Below, one piece after another: positions 1 to 9,350 of a stretch of 29,230 bases of DNA. Origin of the DNA: Priapulus caudatus. Lineage: Eukaryota; Priapulida; Priapulimorpha; Priapulimorphida; Priapulidae. A model generated the notes under the pieces. The model worked only from the letters and a program-made list of their open reading frames with translations, was not told where the DNA came from and searched no databases. The stretch is from positions 179,049-208,278 of the forward strand of contig NW_014577088.1 of NCBI RefSeq assembly GCF_000485595.1, in the 5' to 3' direction. The translations under genes and the position numbers were made by a program. How positions within the stretch are numbered: position 1 is the stretch's first letter; the number at the start of each line of letters is the position of its first letter.

Positions 1-1260
1 AGCTTCTTTTTTTTTAAATGACGGCGGCCATTTTTAAATTCAAGATGGCGGCCGAAGTTGTAGTTGGATCGCGTGTGTCCTGCTTTTAAATGAAAGAGCA
101 TACAAAAGTATGCAAGTGTACCAATTTTCATACTTTTTTCACAATTTGAACGATTTTTTTCTAATCTACTGTACTAAAATGCGAAAATGCAACAGAAGGA
201 CGTAGCGCAGTGCACAGCGTGTTATTTTGGTATTTGTGCCAAACTCTATCGTAGGAAACCGTTCTAGCCTAGCAGAATGCCCTAGTTCCTGAGATCGGCG
301 ATTTGGTGGTCCAATGGGTCCCTATATTTAAAAATATAAAACACTGGTGCGGCGTAGGCTGTGATTGGAAGACACGAAGTGTCAATCCTCGGCGCGCCTC
401 GGCATCATGGCCGCATCACGTCGAGAGAATGGTCGTTGAAAAGACTCACTTAAATGCTCAATTAACTGAGTAATATTTATTATCATATGATTAATTTATA
501 TTTTGTTATTTTAGAAGAAACCTTGTTATAATGAATCAATTCTAATAAAACGCAGGGTCTGAATTAACGGATGGATCGGATGGATCGGATAAATGATCGA
601 TTATCTGTTTATTGCACATGAGCTAATCACGTGTGTTTAGGTGCATTACACTAATGGAGCACACGCAAGCATGCACGCAAGCACGCAGCCACGTGCACTC
701 GTGCGCACACGCGTACACGCATAAACACGCGTACTAATAAACGTTCATACTTGATTCATCCTCCAGTTTTGCTGCAGTGAGGGCGTACCGGTGTGTGGCA
801 TTTTTTACTATCGCCCGTTTGTTAATAAAAGTGCTTGTTTGTTTTGTTTAAACACGAATTCGGCATAGCCAGACCTTTATCAAACTGTGTTCTGACATAT
901 CTGTAATAGTACCCTATGGGCTCTTTATTTAATCTGCTATGCTATACATTGAGCACACATTGGGCTAGAGCACGTATTTGACTACAAACAGTCGTATTGT
1001 TTGTTCACAGACTGGCTAACATAACAGGAAAAATTCACGCGAAAACAGAATGTGAGACAGGCGTGGGATATCGTCGGTCTTATGGCTGAGTTCGTGCGCC
1101 TGTTTCATAAGCTGCTATTAGCGTACAGCTCTCAACATGTGGTTGTATTTATAATGGAAATGGGGATTACAATAAGAGCATGTGATTTGGACAGCTTCAG
1201 CCAAATAGTTGATACAGGTGAAGTAGGTATAGGTTCACTTTGCAGCGTAGGCCTTATATA
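1..1260. other. Intergenic stretch without recognisable gene
   Basis: No open frame here looks like a gene. The longest (1052-1309, + strand, 85 codons) runs into the hairpin at 1278 and has no recognisable motif. A CA/GC-rich alternating purine-pyrimidine patch lies at about 660-735. A short GGATCGGATGGATCGG duplication lies near 570-590. I see no RNA gene or clear promoter. Confidence 0.6.
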
Positions 1261-1277
1261 TATTATCAAGAGCGTAT

Positions 1278-1327
1278 ATCAAGAGCTAATAAATATTATT
1301 ATTGATTAGTATTTATTAGCTCTTGAT
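1278..1327. repeat. Hairpin, ATCAAGAG family, copy 1
   Basis: The left arm ATCAAGAGCTAATAAATA (1278-1295) is perfectly complementary to the right arm at 1310-1327, giving an 18-bp stem with a 14-nt AT-rich loop. A second partial ATCAAGAGC unit lies just upstream at about 1265. Related stems with the same first bases occur at 9305, 13862 and 21393. The pairing is read directly; calling it a family member is inference. Confidence 0.85.
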
Positions 1328-1357
1328 TATATATATAATCATATATAATATAGTCGT

Positions 1358-1480
1358 TTGTGTGTGCGTGCGTGCGTGCTTGCGTGCGGCGTGTCGTGGC
1401 GTGCGTGCGTATGTTGTGTGTGCGCGCGTGTGGTGTGTGTGTTGAATGTCATGCGTGGTGCGTCGTGTGTATATATGGGT
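1358..1480. repeat. Degenerate GT/GCGT microsatellite
   Basis: Alternating GTGC/GTGT units with interruptions cover this stretch. The open frame on the minus strand (1316-1645) is a by-product of the low complexity. Confidence 0.8.
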
Positions 1481-1668
1481 CAATTTTAATAGAAAATCCA
1501 GGTCACGTAGGCATGTGAGAATGCACGGCACAGCAAGCACGCACGCCCCGCGAGCGCACGCACAGCCGCCATGAGTCACATCAGCCACAGTCGCGCAGCG
1601 CACAGTACACACGTGTATGGTGCCGAGGGCTTGCCATCTGCACAATTTTTACGCTCTGAAGATAAATA

Positions 1669-2090
1669 AAAGCAAAAAACAAAATCAAAAATCAAAAATC
1701 AAATTCAAAACGAAATCAAATCGAAATCAAAATCAATAATCAAAATCAAAATCAAAATCAAAATCAAAATCAGAATCAAAATCAAATTCAAAATCGAAAA
1801 CGAAATCAAATCGAAATCAACAATCAAAATCAAAAATCAAAATCAATCATAAAATCAAAATCAAAAATCAAATTAAAAATCAAGAACGAAATCAAAAATC
1901 GAAATCAAAATTCAAAATCAAAATCAAAAAGTAGAACCAAAATCAAAGTTAAAAAGCTACAAACAAAGTAAAATCAAAATCAAATCAAAAATCAAAATCA
2001 AAATCAAACAAAATCAAAATCAAAATCAAAATAAATCAAAATAAATAACGAAACAACAAATCAAAATCAAAATCAAAAGTAAAAGTGAAA
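1669..2090. repeat. AAAATC-type tandem repeat, left outer zone
   Basis: About 420 bp of imperfect AAAATC/AAATC units. It mirrors the GATTTT-type zone at 4556-4945. It forms the outer layer of the left arm of the giant inverted repeat. Confidence 0.9.
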
Positions 2091-2095
2091 TTAGT

Positions 2096-2262
2096 TACGC
2101 TTTGCCGAGAGCTGCCTAAAGTGAATCAGTGTTTCGCGTTGGCCGAGAGCTGCAAGTGAAATTCAGTTTTCGGTTGGCCGAGAGCTGCCAAAGTGAAATC
2201 AGTTTTCGGCGTTGGCCGACGAGCTGCCAAAGTGAAATCAGTTTTCAGCGTTGGCGAGGCTG
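2096..2262. repeat. ~37-bp tandem repeat, left arm
   Basis: Four to five imperfect units contain TTGGCCGAGAGCTGCC followed by AAGTGAAATCAGTTTTCG. The same unit occurs in complement at 4416-4550. The small open frame 2129-2329 is produced by this repetition and is not a gene. Confidence 0.85.
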
Positions 2263-2394
2263 CGCAATATTTCGTTACTGTACCCGTTTGCGCAACGCTT
2301 CACTCCGGCATAGTATCCTTCTAACCTGAGTTAGTGACGGGGCGCGTATCGGAAGTGATTATACGCAGCGGCCATGTTGGATAAGATTCCAATG
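2263..2394. repeat. Unique zone of left arm
   Basis: Non-repetitive zone including CGGAAGTGATTATACGCAGC and GGATAAGATTCCAATGCTAG. It matches the complement of about 4263-4400 with scattered substitutions and indels. This match shows that the inverted symmetry is homology and not just two complementary simple repeats. Confidence 0.8.
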
Positions 2395-3131
2395 CTAGGA
2401 ATGAGGAAGGCGGAGAAGGGAGAAGCTGGAAGGAGAAAGGAGAAGGGAGAAGGGATGAAGGTGGTGGAAGGAAGAGGAATGGAGAAGCTGGTGAAGAAGG
2501 AGGAAAGGGGAAGAAGAAGGGGTGAGAAGGAGGAGCGGGAGAAGCTGGTGTGCAAGGAGGAGCGGAAAGGGGAAGTATGGAGAAGAAGGAGGGGGACGAA
2601 GCCTGGTCGGAGAAGGGGAGGGGGAAAAGAGAAGGTGGTGAGAAGGAGGGGGAAGGGAAAGGTGTGGAGGAGGGGCGAAACTGTAGAGGATGAGGGGAGA
2701 AGCTGGTGGATGAAGGAGGACAAGGCAAAGGAGGCAGAGAAGGGAGCTGGTGAGAGAGGGGGAGAGGAGAAGGTTCTGGTTAAGAACAGGAGGAGGGCCG
2801 AGCAAGGTGGTGGAAGTAAGGAGAGAGGGAGAAGCTGTGAGAAAAGGAAGGGAGAAGGAAGAAAGGTGGTCGGAGAAGGAGGAGGGAGCAAGCTGTGTGA
2901 AGAAGGGATGAGGGCGGAGAAGCTGTGGAGAAGGAGGAGGGGAGAAGGCTGGTGGAGAGGAGAGGAAGGGGAGAGGGAAGAGAAGAGTGTGAAGAAGGAG
3001 GTGGAGAAGCTGTGAGAGGAGGAGGGGTATAAGCGTGGAGAAGGAGGAAGGAGAGAGGAGGGGAGAAGGAGCTGGTTGGAGGATGAGGGGAGAAGTGGAG
3101 AAAGCTGGGTGAGAAGGAAGAGGGGGAGAAG
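2395..3131. repeat. Polypurine core of left arm
   Basis: About 735 bp of nearly pure A/G on the + strand, interrupted by recurring GAGAAGCTG(G) cores (for example near 2416, 2480, 2540, 2697, 2828, 2917, 3004 and 3125). The long frames here encode only E/K/R/G-rich low-complexity peptides on one strand and S/P/L-rich peptides on the other, and are not genes. Confidence 0.9.
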
Positions 3132-3138
3132 CTGTCGT

Positions 3139-4262
3139 AGCTTCCTCCTTCGCCCACCAAGCTTCTCCTCCTTCTCCAACCAGCTTCTCACTTCTCCTCT
3201 CCCCATCCTGCTAAAACCAGCTTCTCTCCGCCTCCTTCGCCCCTTCGCTCTCCAACCAGCTTCTCCCTTCTCCCCCTCCTTCCTCCACCAGCGCCTCCTT
3301 TTCCCTCCTTCTCCCCTTACTCGCTTCTCCACCAGCTCTCCCTCCTCCTCTCCACCAGCTTTTCCCCTCGCTCCTTCTCGTACCACCGTTCTTCTCTCCA
3401 CTTCCTCCTCTCCCACCCAGCTTTCCCGCTCCTCCACATACCTTCTCCTTCTTCCCCTCCTCTCCACCACTCCTTCTCCCCTCCTTATCCCTCTCCACCT
3501 TCTCCCCCTCCTCCTCACGACGCACTCGCGATTCTCCCGCCACTCCTTCCACCCATTCTCGCTTCTTTCCACGCTTTTTTCGCCCTCCCCCCACAGCCTC
3601 TCTCGCCCTGCCTCTCAAGTTCTCCTCTTTTAACGCACCTTCTTCCTCCACGCTTCCTGCGCTCACACCAGCTTCTCCCCTCGCTGCCACAACCTCTCCA
3701 TTCGTCCCCGTCCTCCTCCAGCTAGCTCCCTTCTCCGCCCCTCCTCCATCTCCAGCTCGCTTCTCCCCTCCTCATTCCACAGCTCGCTCTTCCCCCTGCC
3801 TTCTCCACAGCTTTCTCCCCCTCCCTTACTCCACAGCTTCTCCCTCCCTCCTTCTCCACCACGCTTCTCGCCTCCTCCTTCTCACACCAGCTTCTCCGCT
3901 CCCCCTCCTCTTCCCACCCGAGCTACCGCTTATCTGCCCTCCTTCCCCTTTGCGCTCCTTCTCGCACGCCAGCTTCTCCCTCCTTCTCTACAGCTTGCTG
4001 CCCCCTCCACACTTTCTCCCTCCTGCCCCCTCCTCCTCGCACCATGCTTCTTCCCCTGCGCTTCTCCAACACGCTCTCCCTTCTCCCCTCCTCCCTTCCC
4101 ACCAGGCTCTCACCCTCCTCCTTCCCACCACCTCTCTTCTCCTCTCCCTTCCTCCTTCTGCGCACCAGCCTTCTCCATTCCTCCTTCTCCACACACGCCT
4201 TTCTCCCTTTCTCCCTTCGCTCCTTTCTCCTCCAGCTTCTCCTCTCAGTCCCTTCCTCATTC
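3139..4262. repeat. Polypyrimidine core of right arm
   Basis: About 1.1 kb of C/T-rich DNA with recurring CAGCTTCTC cores, the complement of the left core. It is about 390 bp longer than its partner, so the arms have gained or lost units. The symmetry axis is GAAGCT-GTCGT-AGCTTC at 3128-3144. Confidence 0.9.
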
Positions 4263-4400
4263 CTAGCCATATTGAATCTTATCCACAAGGCCGCCGTGCG
4301 TATAATCACTTCCATAGCGGCCCCGCACTAACTTCAGTGTAGGCGAAGGATATACCTGCGCGAGTGAAGTGTGCGAAGCGGGTACCAGTCAATATTGCAG
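4263..4400. repeat. Unique zone of right arm
   Basis: Read in complement this matches 2263-2394, including GGAAGTGATTATACGC and GGATAAGATTC, followed inward by AGGAATGAGGAAGG next to the core. Small indels separate the copies. Confidence 0.8.
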
Positions 4401-4415
4401 ACTGCTCGCGCACCA

Positions 4416-4550
4416 AGCGCGAAACTGCATTTCACTTTGGCACTCTACGCCAACTGCGAAAACTGATTTTCACTTTGGGCAGCTCTGCGCAACGCGAAAA
4501 CTGATTAACACTTTGGCACAGCTCTCCGCCAAAGCGTAACCTCATTTCAC
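4416..4550. repeat. ~37-bp tandem repeat, right arm
   Basis: About four units with CGAAAACTGATTTTCACTTTG and GGCAGCTCT segments, in complement to the units at 2096-2262. Unit boundaries are blurred by indels. Confidence 0.8.
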
Positions 4551-4555
4551 TTTAC

Positions 4556-4945
4556 TTTGATTTGATTTGTTTTGATTTCGTTTGATTTCGATTTTGATTT
4601 GATTGATTTGATTGATTATCGTTGATTTGATTTGATTTTGATTGATTTTGATTTTTCGTTTTGATTTTTATGATTTTTGAATTGATTGATTGTTGATTTT
4701 GATTTTGATTTCGTTTCGATTTTATTTGTTTTGATTTTTAGATTATTTGATTTTGATTTTGATTTGATTTTAGATTATTGATTTCGTGATTTTATGGATG
4801 ATTTTTTTTTTTGTCTGATGTTTGATTTCGTGAGAATTTGGATTTTGATTCTCGGATTTTGAATTTTGATTTGATTTTGACTTTTGATTTGATTTGATTT
4901 CGTTTGATTTGAGTTGTTGATCTTAATTTTTTTTTTTGCTTGCTT
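4556..4945. repeat. GATTTT-type tandem repeat, right outer zone
   Basis: About 390 bp of imperfect TGATTT/GATTTT units, the complement of the AAAATC zone at 1669-2090, closing the giant inverted repeat. Confidence 0.9.
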
Positions 4946-5005
4946 TGATTTATTTCAGAAGTTAAAATTGTAGTGGCAGCCCTGCGCCACCATACCGTGA
5001 AATTA

Positions 5006-5636
5006 CAGTCTCTATTGCCCTGGGGCATTATCTGTGAGTGAGGTTTGTGCAGTCTGAATATTTCAAGTTGGAGCTTCCAGCAATAAATATTATATATATA
5101 ATATATATATATATAATATATATATATTGCATAGACCAGTCCACCATATAGATCTACGCCGCTGGATAACCAGGGCAGAAGATATTCATGTGCGCTGAAG
5201 ACATAAACGCTTGCAATCAGAATTGCAAGCTACTATTTTGTTGGGTGTGGCTTCACTAAAGCCTAGCTTCTATTCAGCATTTTCCCTTGCGTACTCTTCG
5301 TTAATTTTAGGCCTTTATGTCGATAGCTTGAATGATAGATTGGGTACAGCATGAATCTGGATGGCTGCATGTTTCTTGCGCCACTTTGCCGTGCAATAAA
5401 TGCAGTCGATTCATTCACATATACGTACTGCAAGCCGTTGTTAATGCATGGAATGAGCTTCACTGATTGCATATAACTGGCCACAAATGGTTAGGCGCGT
5501 AAACTAGGCTGTCATTGTTATTTAACCTGCAGGTTAACCCTGGCACTTTCCTTGTTAGTATTACGTAGCTAGCAGTATTTGTCTGCACAACAATTGTCAG
5601 TTAATGTTTCATAGCACATTTATCTTATTAAAAACG
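5006..5636. other. Intergenic, no recognisable gene
   Basis: Ordinary mixed-composition DNA with an AT-dinucleotide patch at about 5083-5131. The minus-strand frame 5263-5484 has no recognisable motif, so I do not call it. Confidence 0.55.
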
Positions 5637-5843
5637 TGTGTGAGTGAGTGAGTGAGTGAGTGAGTGAGGTGAGTGAGTGAGTGAGTGAGTGAGTGAGTGA
5701 TCGAGTGAGTGAGTGGTGAGATGAGTGGAGCGAGCGAGCCGAGCGAGCGTGAGTGAGTGAGTGAGTGAGTGAGTGAGTGAGAGTGAAGAGTGGAGAGTGA
5801 GAGTGAGAGTGAGAAGTGAGAGTGAGAGTGAGAGTGAGAGTGA

Positions 5844-5890
<47 letters not shown>

Positions 5891-5900
5891 AAGTGAGAGA

Positions 5901-5933
<33 letters not shown>

Positions 5934-6016
5934 CGAGTGAAGTGAGAGTGAGACGTTGAGATGTGGTGAGTGAGTGAGTGAGTGAGTGAGTGAGTGAGTA
6001 AGTGAGTGAGTGGCAG

Positions 6017-6048
<32 letters not shown>

Positions 6049-6056
6049 TGTGAGTG
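5637..6056. repeat. Compound GTGA / GAGAGT / GCGT microsatellite
   Basis: GTGA units flank a central GAGAGT block, followed by a short GCGT tract at about 6016-6050. All three minus-strand frames stay open and give Thr-His-Ser-Leu runs, which is a repeat artefact. Confidence 0.95.
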
Positions 6057-6417
6057 AGTCCAATCAATGCTCAACAAATCGGTGTACTTGTTATATTTCT
6101 ACACTGATGTATTGTTCCTTATATAAACAATAATAATATAATTGCTGGTATTCTCATTTGTGATGTAAACTCACTTTTCCACATTTCAATACTATGCGCA
6201 CAACACCTTTGATTGATCACTCGTTCATAATACTTGCGCCTGCATTTTAACAGGGCGCGATTTTTCGATGTCCTGCAATAGAATTTTTGATTGAGCTTAC
6301 TTATAGGCAGTTCTTACCTCTGGCATGCATGGTTTATTCACATTGTTTGATTGATAAATTTCTATATTGGCTTTTTCAATATAAGTGAAGTGCCAGTATA
6401 CGCTGGAGCATCCGCCC

Positions 6418-6660
6418 GGAGTGTTCGCAGCAAATTGTCGTCCTGCACAAATTGCGTCGGCGACAATTGTGCAAAATTGCAAAACCTCACACCACAAATT
6501 GTGTCTGCGTGCAGCAATTGGTCGTCGGCGACATTTTTGCCTGGCTCTTGCCGTTCCCAATTTAAATTTCACTGGCGACAAGCATTGGTGCAGGCAAATG
6601 AAACCTAAAATGCACATAATTTGCGCCGCTTGCACAAATTTCGTCAGTTCGCTTGTCGAT
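6418..6660. mobile_element. Possible MITE remnant with ACAAATTGTCGCC motif
   Basis: Several copies of CAAATTGTCG-like and GTCGGCGAC motifs occur in both orientations within about 240 bp, plus TTTCACTGGCGAC near 6567. The stretch 6430-6476, read in complement, closely matches 17530-17575, so this is an interspersed family. Overlapping frames on both strands look like shadows of the repeat. Boundaries are approximate. Confidence 0.5.
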
Positions 6661-6666
6661 TAAAAG

Positions 6667-6738
6667 ATGGATATGATCGATTGATGATGAGGATGATTGA
6701 TGATGATGATGCATTGATGATGATGTGATGTGATGAAA
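6667..6738. repeat. GAT-rich microsatellite
   Basis: Imperfect GATGAT units with GATTGAT and GATGTGATG variants. Confidence 0.85.
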
Positions 6739-6844
6739 TCTTTACTTCTAGTCTTCGGGCCTCGCTTTACCTAAGAATATGTTTAGAGCTTGAGTAAGCT
6801 GTATCAAGCTTATTTAGCATTCATGAAAACTTTGGCTCCCTTGT

Positions 6845-6938
6845 TGTGTGCGTGGTGTTCGTGGGGTGCATATGTGTGGGTGCGTATGCTGTGGTGTGTG
6901 TGTGTGTTGCTGTGTGGCATGTGTGTGTGTGTGGTGGG

Positions 6939-6984
<46 letters not shown>

Positions 6985-7185
6985 TGTCGTGTGTGTGTGT
7001 GATGTGAGTGTGTGTGTGTGTGGTGTAGTGTGTGGTGTGGTGTTGCGGTGGGCGTGCGCTGCGTGCGTGCTTGCGTGCGCTGCGTGGCGGCCGTGTTGTG
7101 TGTGTGTCGTTGTTTGTGGTTGCTGTGTGTTGTGTGGTGTGTATTGTGTGTGGAGTTTGTGGTTGTGTGTGTTCGTGGGTCTGGG

Positions 7186-7229
<44 letters not shown>

Positions 7230-7262
7230 CGCCTAGCGTGCACGTTTGTGTGTGTCTGCGTG
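6845..7262. repeat. GT-rich microsatellite block
   Basis: Two pure GT runs (about 6941-6982 and 7186-7224) sit within interrupted GTGTGC/GTGG repeats. The Cys-Val and Thr-His frames on the two strands are repeat artefacts. Confidence 0.95.
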
Positions 7263-7394
7263 TGCGTCGCGGGGCGGAGGAACGGAACATTCAACACAAG
7301 CCCCCTCCCCGCCCCCACACCCAAGTGTTCGTTAACTAGTCATGTTATGTATATCAGTCATTTTACAATAAAATTGAAATCATAGTATGCCTAA

Positions 7395-7445
7395 CAGTAA
7401 TAATAATAACAATAATGATAATAATAATAATAATAATAAGAATTA
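7395..7445. repeat. AAT microsatellite
   Basis: Imperfect AATAATAAT units with a few C and G interruptions. Confidence 0.85.
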
Positions 7446-7485
7446 GGATGATGATAATAATGTCTCGGAAGGGTGTGTTAACTAT

Positions 7486-7790
7486 AGTCGTGTGTACAAG
7501 TCTTTTTTAGAGAAATTGAAATAATGATGATAACACTTTTTGTTGAGGTCTGCTTATGATGGCGGTCTCCTGCATTACTTATATTATGATTATTCTTTGT
7601 ATATTACGTACGGAATGAATCTGATTACATTTTATTGTTATATATTATGTCTTTGGCAAAAAAACAAGCTATACAAAGATTTGTTTTCAGAAATATATTC
7701 AATGTAATGTATCTGTTTCAAATATCTTGGAAAAATGCAGAAATAAACTTGAATTGAATTGAATTGAATAATAATAATAATAATAGCTAG
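7486..7790 (+). mobile_element. LINE-like 3' tail, probably L2/CR1 group
   Basis: AT-rich sequence ends in AATAAACTTGAATTGAATTG, followed by AAT units at 7770-7784. Ending in AATAAA plus a TTGAA-type short tandem repeat is typical of the 3' ends of CR1/L2-group non-LTR retrotransposons. No reverse transcriptase frame is present, as expected for a 5'-truncated copy. The 5' limit is a guess and another AT-rich repeat cannot be excluded. Confidence 0.4.
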
Positions 7791-7854
7791 TCTTGCCTAC
7801 CAGTCGTTTTAATACTGAAATTCAAACAATGATAATCTTACTATAAATTGGGGA

Positions 7855-8350
7855 TTTTCTGTGTGTGTGCCCGGCTATACGTTTCCGCACCGCTGAACGG
7901 ATCCTCTCCAAACTTAGTCGGAACATTCTACAGATCATGACACGTTGCATGGGCTATTTTTTTTACTGTTTTATCAGCTCACCTTGACATCGTCAAGCTG
8001 AGCTATTGCCATGGGTCGTCGTTCGTCGTACGTCCGTCCGTCCGTCAACATTTGGCTACGGTCAACGATAACTCAGGAACCGTTTGACCCACATGTTTGA
8101 AATTGGGTAAAGTTGTTACTGCTATGCTCCCATATTGAACGTCCTAAATTGGAGCACGCCAGTCGACGTACTTTCGAGCCACGGCAATTTTTTGGAAAAA
8201 ATGGGAATTGCCATTAGTCAGTTCAGGTTCAACGGATTTTGCTCATTTTTGGTATGTGAATGAATAAGGGCTAGGGGTTTCGATATTTAAAAAAAATTAT
8301 GCAAATTAGGTAGGTTTTGGCAATTATAGAGCATATTATTTAGACACGCA
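7855..8350. mobile_element. Interspersed repeat with internal GTCC array
   Basis: Contains CAGCTCACCTTGACATCGTC and a small inverted match TCAAGCTGAGC, then GGGTCGTCGTTCGTCGTACG running into (GTCC)n near 8031-8045 and TCAACATTTGGCT. Sequences of this general style are, to my recollection, common interspersed repeats in invertebrate genomes. A distantly similar GTCC-bearing segment lies at 26820-26875. No coding capacity seen; ends are approximate. Confidence 0.45.
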
Positions 8351-8996
8351 GATAACAAACAGTCTATGGTGTCACACTCGTCTGGTTCGTTTTAATCTAA
8401 AATCTTAATATCTTTAATGCAAAATTGGTATTTTCTCTCCACCCTGCCGATAAAACGTCTATATTAGAGTAAAGTTTTACAAAACATGTCGGAACGCAGC
8501 ATAACCTATTTATTTCGAACGCCATCGCTAAGAAACATCAAAGCGGGTATAGCGCCATCTACCGTCAATTTGTGATCATTTTGCCGTTTATAAATTATTA
8601 TTGCGCTTATACAGATGGCAACCGTGTGCTACCGCCTATAAAAACTCATACGAAGTAAACACTTCCATGCAACCAATTAACCTTTGACAAAAGTTGTGTT
8701 ATGGGCAGGGAAACACTATTGTCACGTGGTATATAGCAGCTACGTGGAATAAGCGTATCCTCTCAATCTTACACGTTACACATCGGGAGCTCCGCTTTTA
8801 GGCAGTGCCTAAATCTGAATATTATAAAAACGTTAAATGGCGATCATTTAGGTGTAACGCTATCACTCGCCCACATCTCAGACTTTCACATCTCAAACAT
8901 TTGTATAACCAAAGGCGCTCCATCTAAGATTTTCTAAGTCGCTCCATCTAATCTAACCAAAGAAATGTTATACATTGTTTTTACATTGTTTCTTAA
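8351..8996. other. Intergenic, no recognisable gene
   Basis: AT-rich DNA with no convincing frame, RNA gene or repeat. Two imperfect CGCTCCATCTAA copies lie near 8918 and 8940. Confidence 0.5.
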
Positions 8997-9280
8997 ATGG
9001 AGCGCATTTCGTTATGCATCGACAAGATACCGCCTGCAAGAAAGTCGCCCGCTGTCAAGAAACTGTTGATGTCGCTTTGCGATGACAGTCAACAAGTTAC
9101 GTCAAGGACAAGGACAGTCCCTTCACCGTGTCGGCGTCTACACGGTCAAAGACTTCTTCAGTCACTGCTAGCCGCGTGGGAAGTGCCCTGCAGCTAAAGA
9201 TTCTAGCTGTAGACGCCAAGGACACAACTAAACGTTCCATCATGAACAATGTGGTCTACACAGAAGTTCTGACCACCTAA
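8997..9280 (+). pseudogene. Possible coding fragment with a frameshift
   Basis: Two open + strand frames overlap. The first starts with ATG at 8997 and reads plausibly through KSPAVKKLLMSLCDDSQQV, then becomes Arg/Ser-rich. The second, offset by one frame, is open from 9086 to a TAA at 9278-9280 and ends with ALQLKILAVDAKDTTKRS and then IMNNVVYTEVLTT. Together they could be one ~95-residue segment broken by a single-base indel between about 9083 and 9110, either a real lesion or a sequencing error. This patch is also less AT-rich than its surroundings. I do not recognise the family. It could equally be two exons of an unidentified gene, or chance. Confidence 0.3.
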
Positions 9281-9304
9281 CGGGCATGGACTAGCAGTAA
9301 TAAT

Positions 9305-9350
9305 GATATCAACAAGAGCTAATAATATTATTAGCGTATGATATCAATCA
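9305..9350. repeat. Hairpin, ATCAAGAG family, imperfect copy
   Basis: GATATCAACAAGAGCTAAT pairs imperfectly with the downstream ATTAGCGTATGATATC. The core GCTAATAATATTATTAGC is a perfect 18-nt palindrome. The AAGAGCTAAT string is shared with the hairpins at 1278 and 13862. Confidence 0.65.

Larger units (their letters stand above)
1610..5005. mobile_element. Giant layered inverted repeat, fold-back-like element
   Basis: The sequence from about 1610 to 3135 is repeated in inverse orientation from about 3137 to 5005. From outside to centre both arms hold a short unique border, an AAAATC-type tandem zone, a ~37-bp tandem zone, a ~130-bp unique zone, and a long purine-rich (left) or pyrimidine-rich (right) core. 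The borders match: left ends in GCACAATTTTTACGCTCTGA, and the right, read in complement, ends in ACAATTTTAACTTCTGA. The unique zones match around GGAAGTGATTATACGC. Long terminal repeats built from layered tandem repeats are the hallmark of fold-back elements (Drosophila FB, sea urchin TU). No transposase is visible and I found no clear target-site duplication, so the class is inference. The inverted symmetry is seen directly. Confidence 0.75.

Noticed and set aside
2331-4342. Long open frames of up to 413 codons on both strands
   Set aside because: They translate the polypurine/polypyrimidine core into E/K/R/G-rich or S/P/L-rich low-complexity peptides and exist on both strands because the composition excludes stop codons.
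5609-6077. Three overlapping ~150-codon minus-strand frames
   Set aside because: All three frames are open at once, giving Thr-His-Ser-Leu runs from a GTGA/GAGAGT microsatellite.
6790-7385. Cys-Val-rich and Thr-His-rich frames
   Set aside because: Direct translation of GT/CA microsatellites; similar artefacts occur at 11951-12816, 16694-17053, 19206-19622 and 19698-20406.
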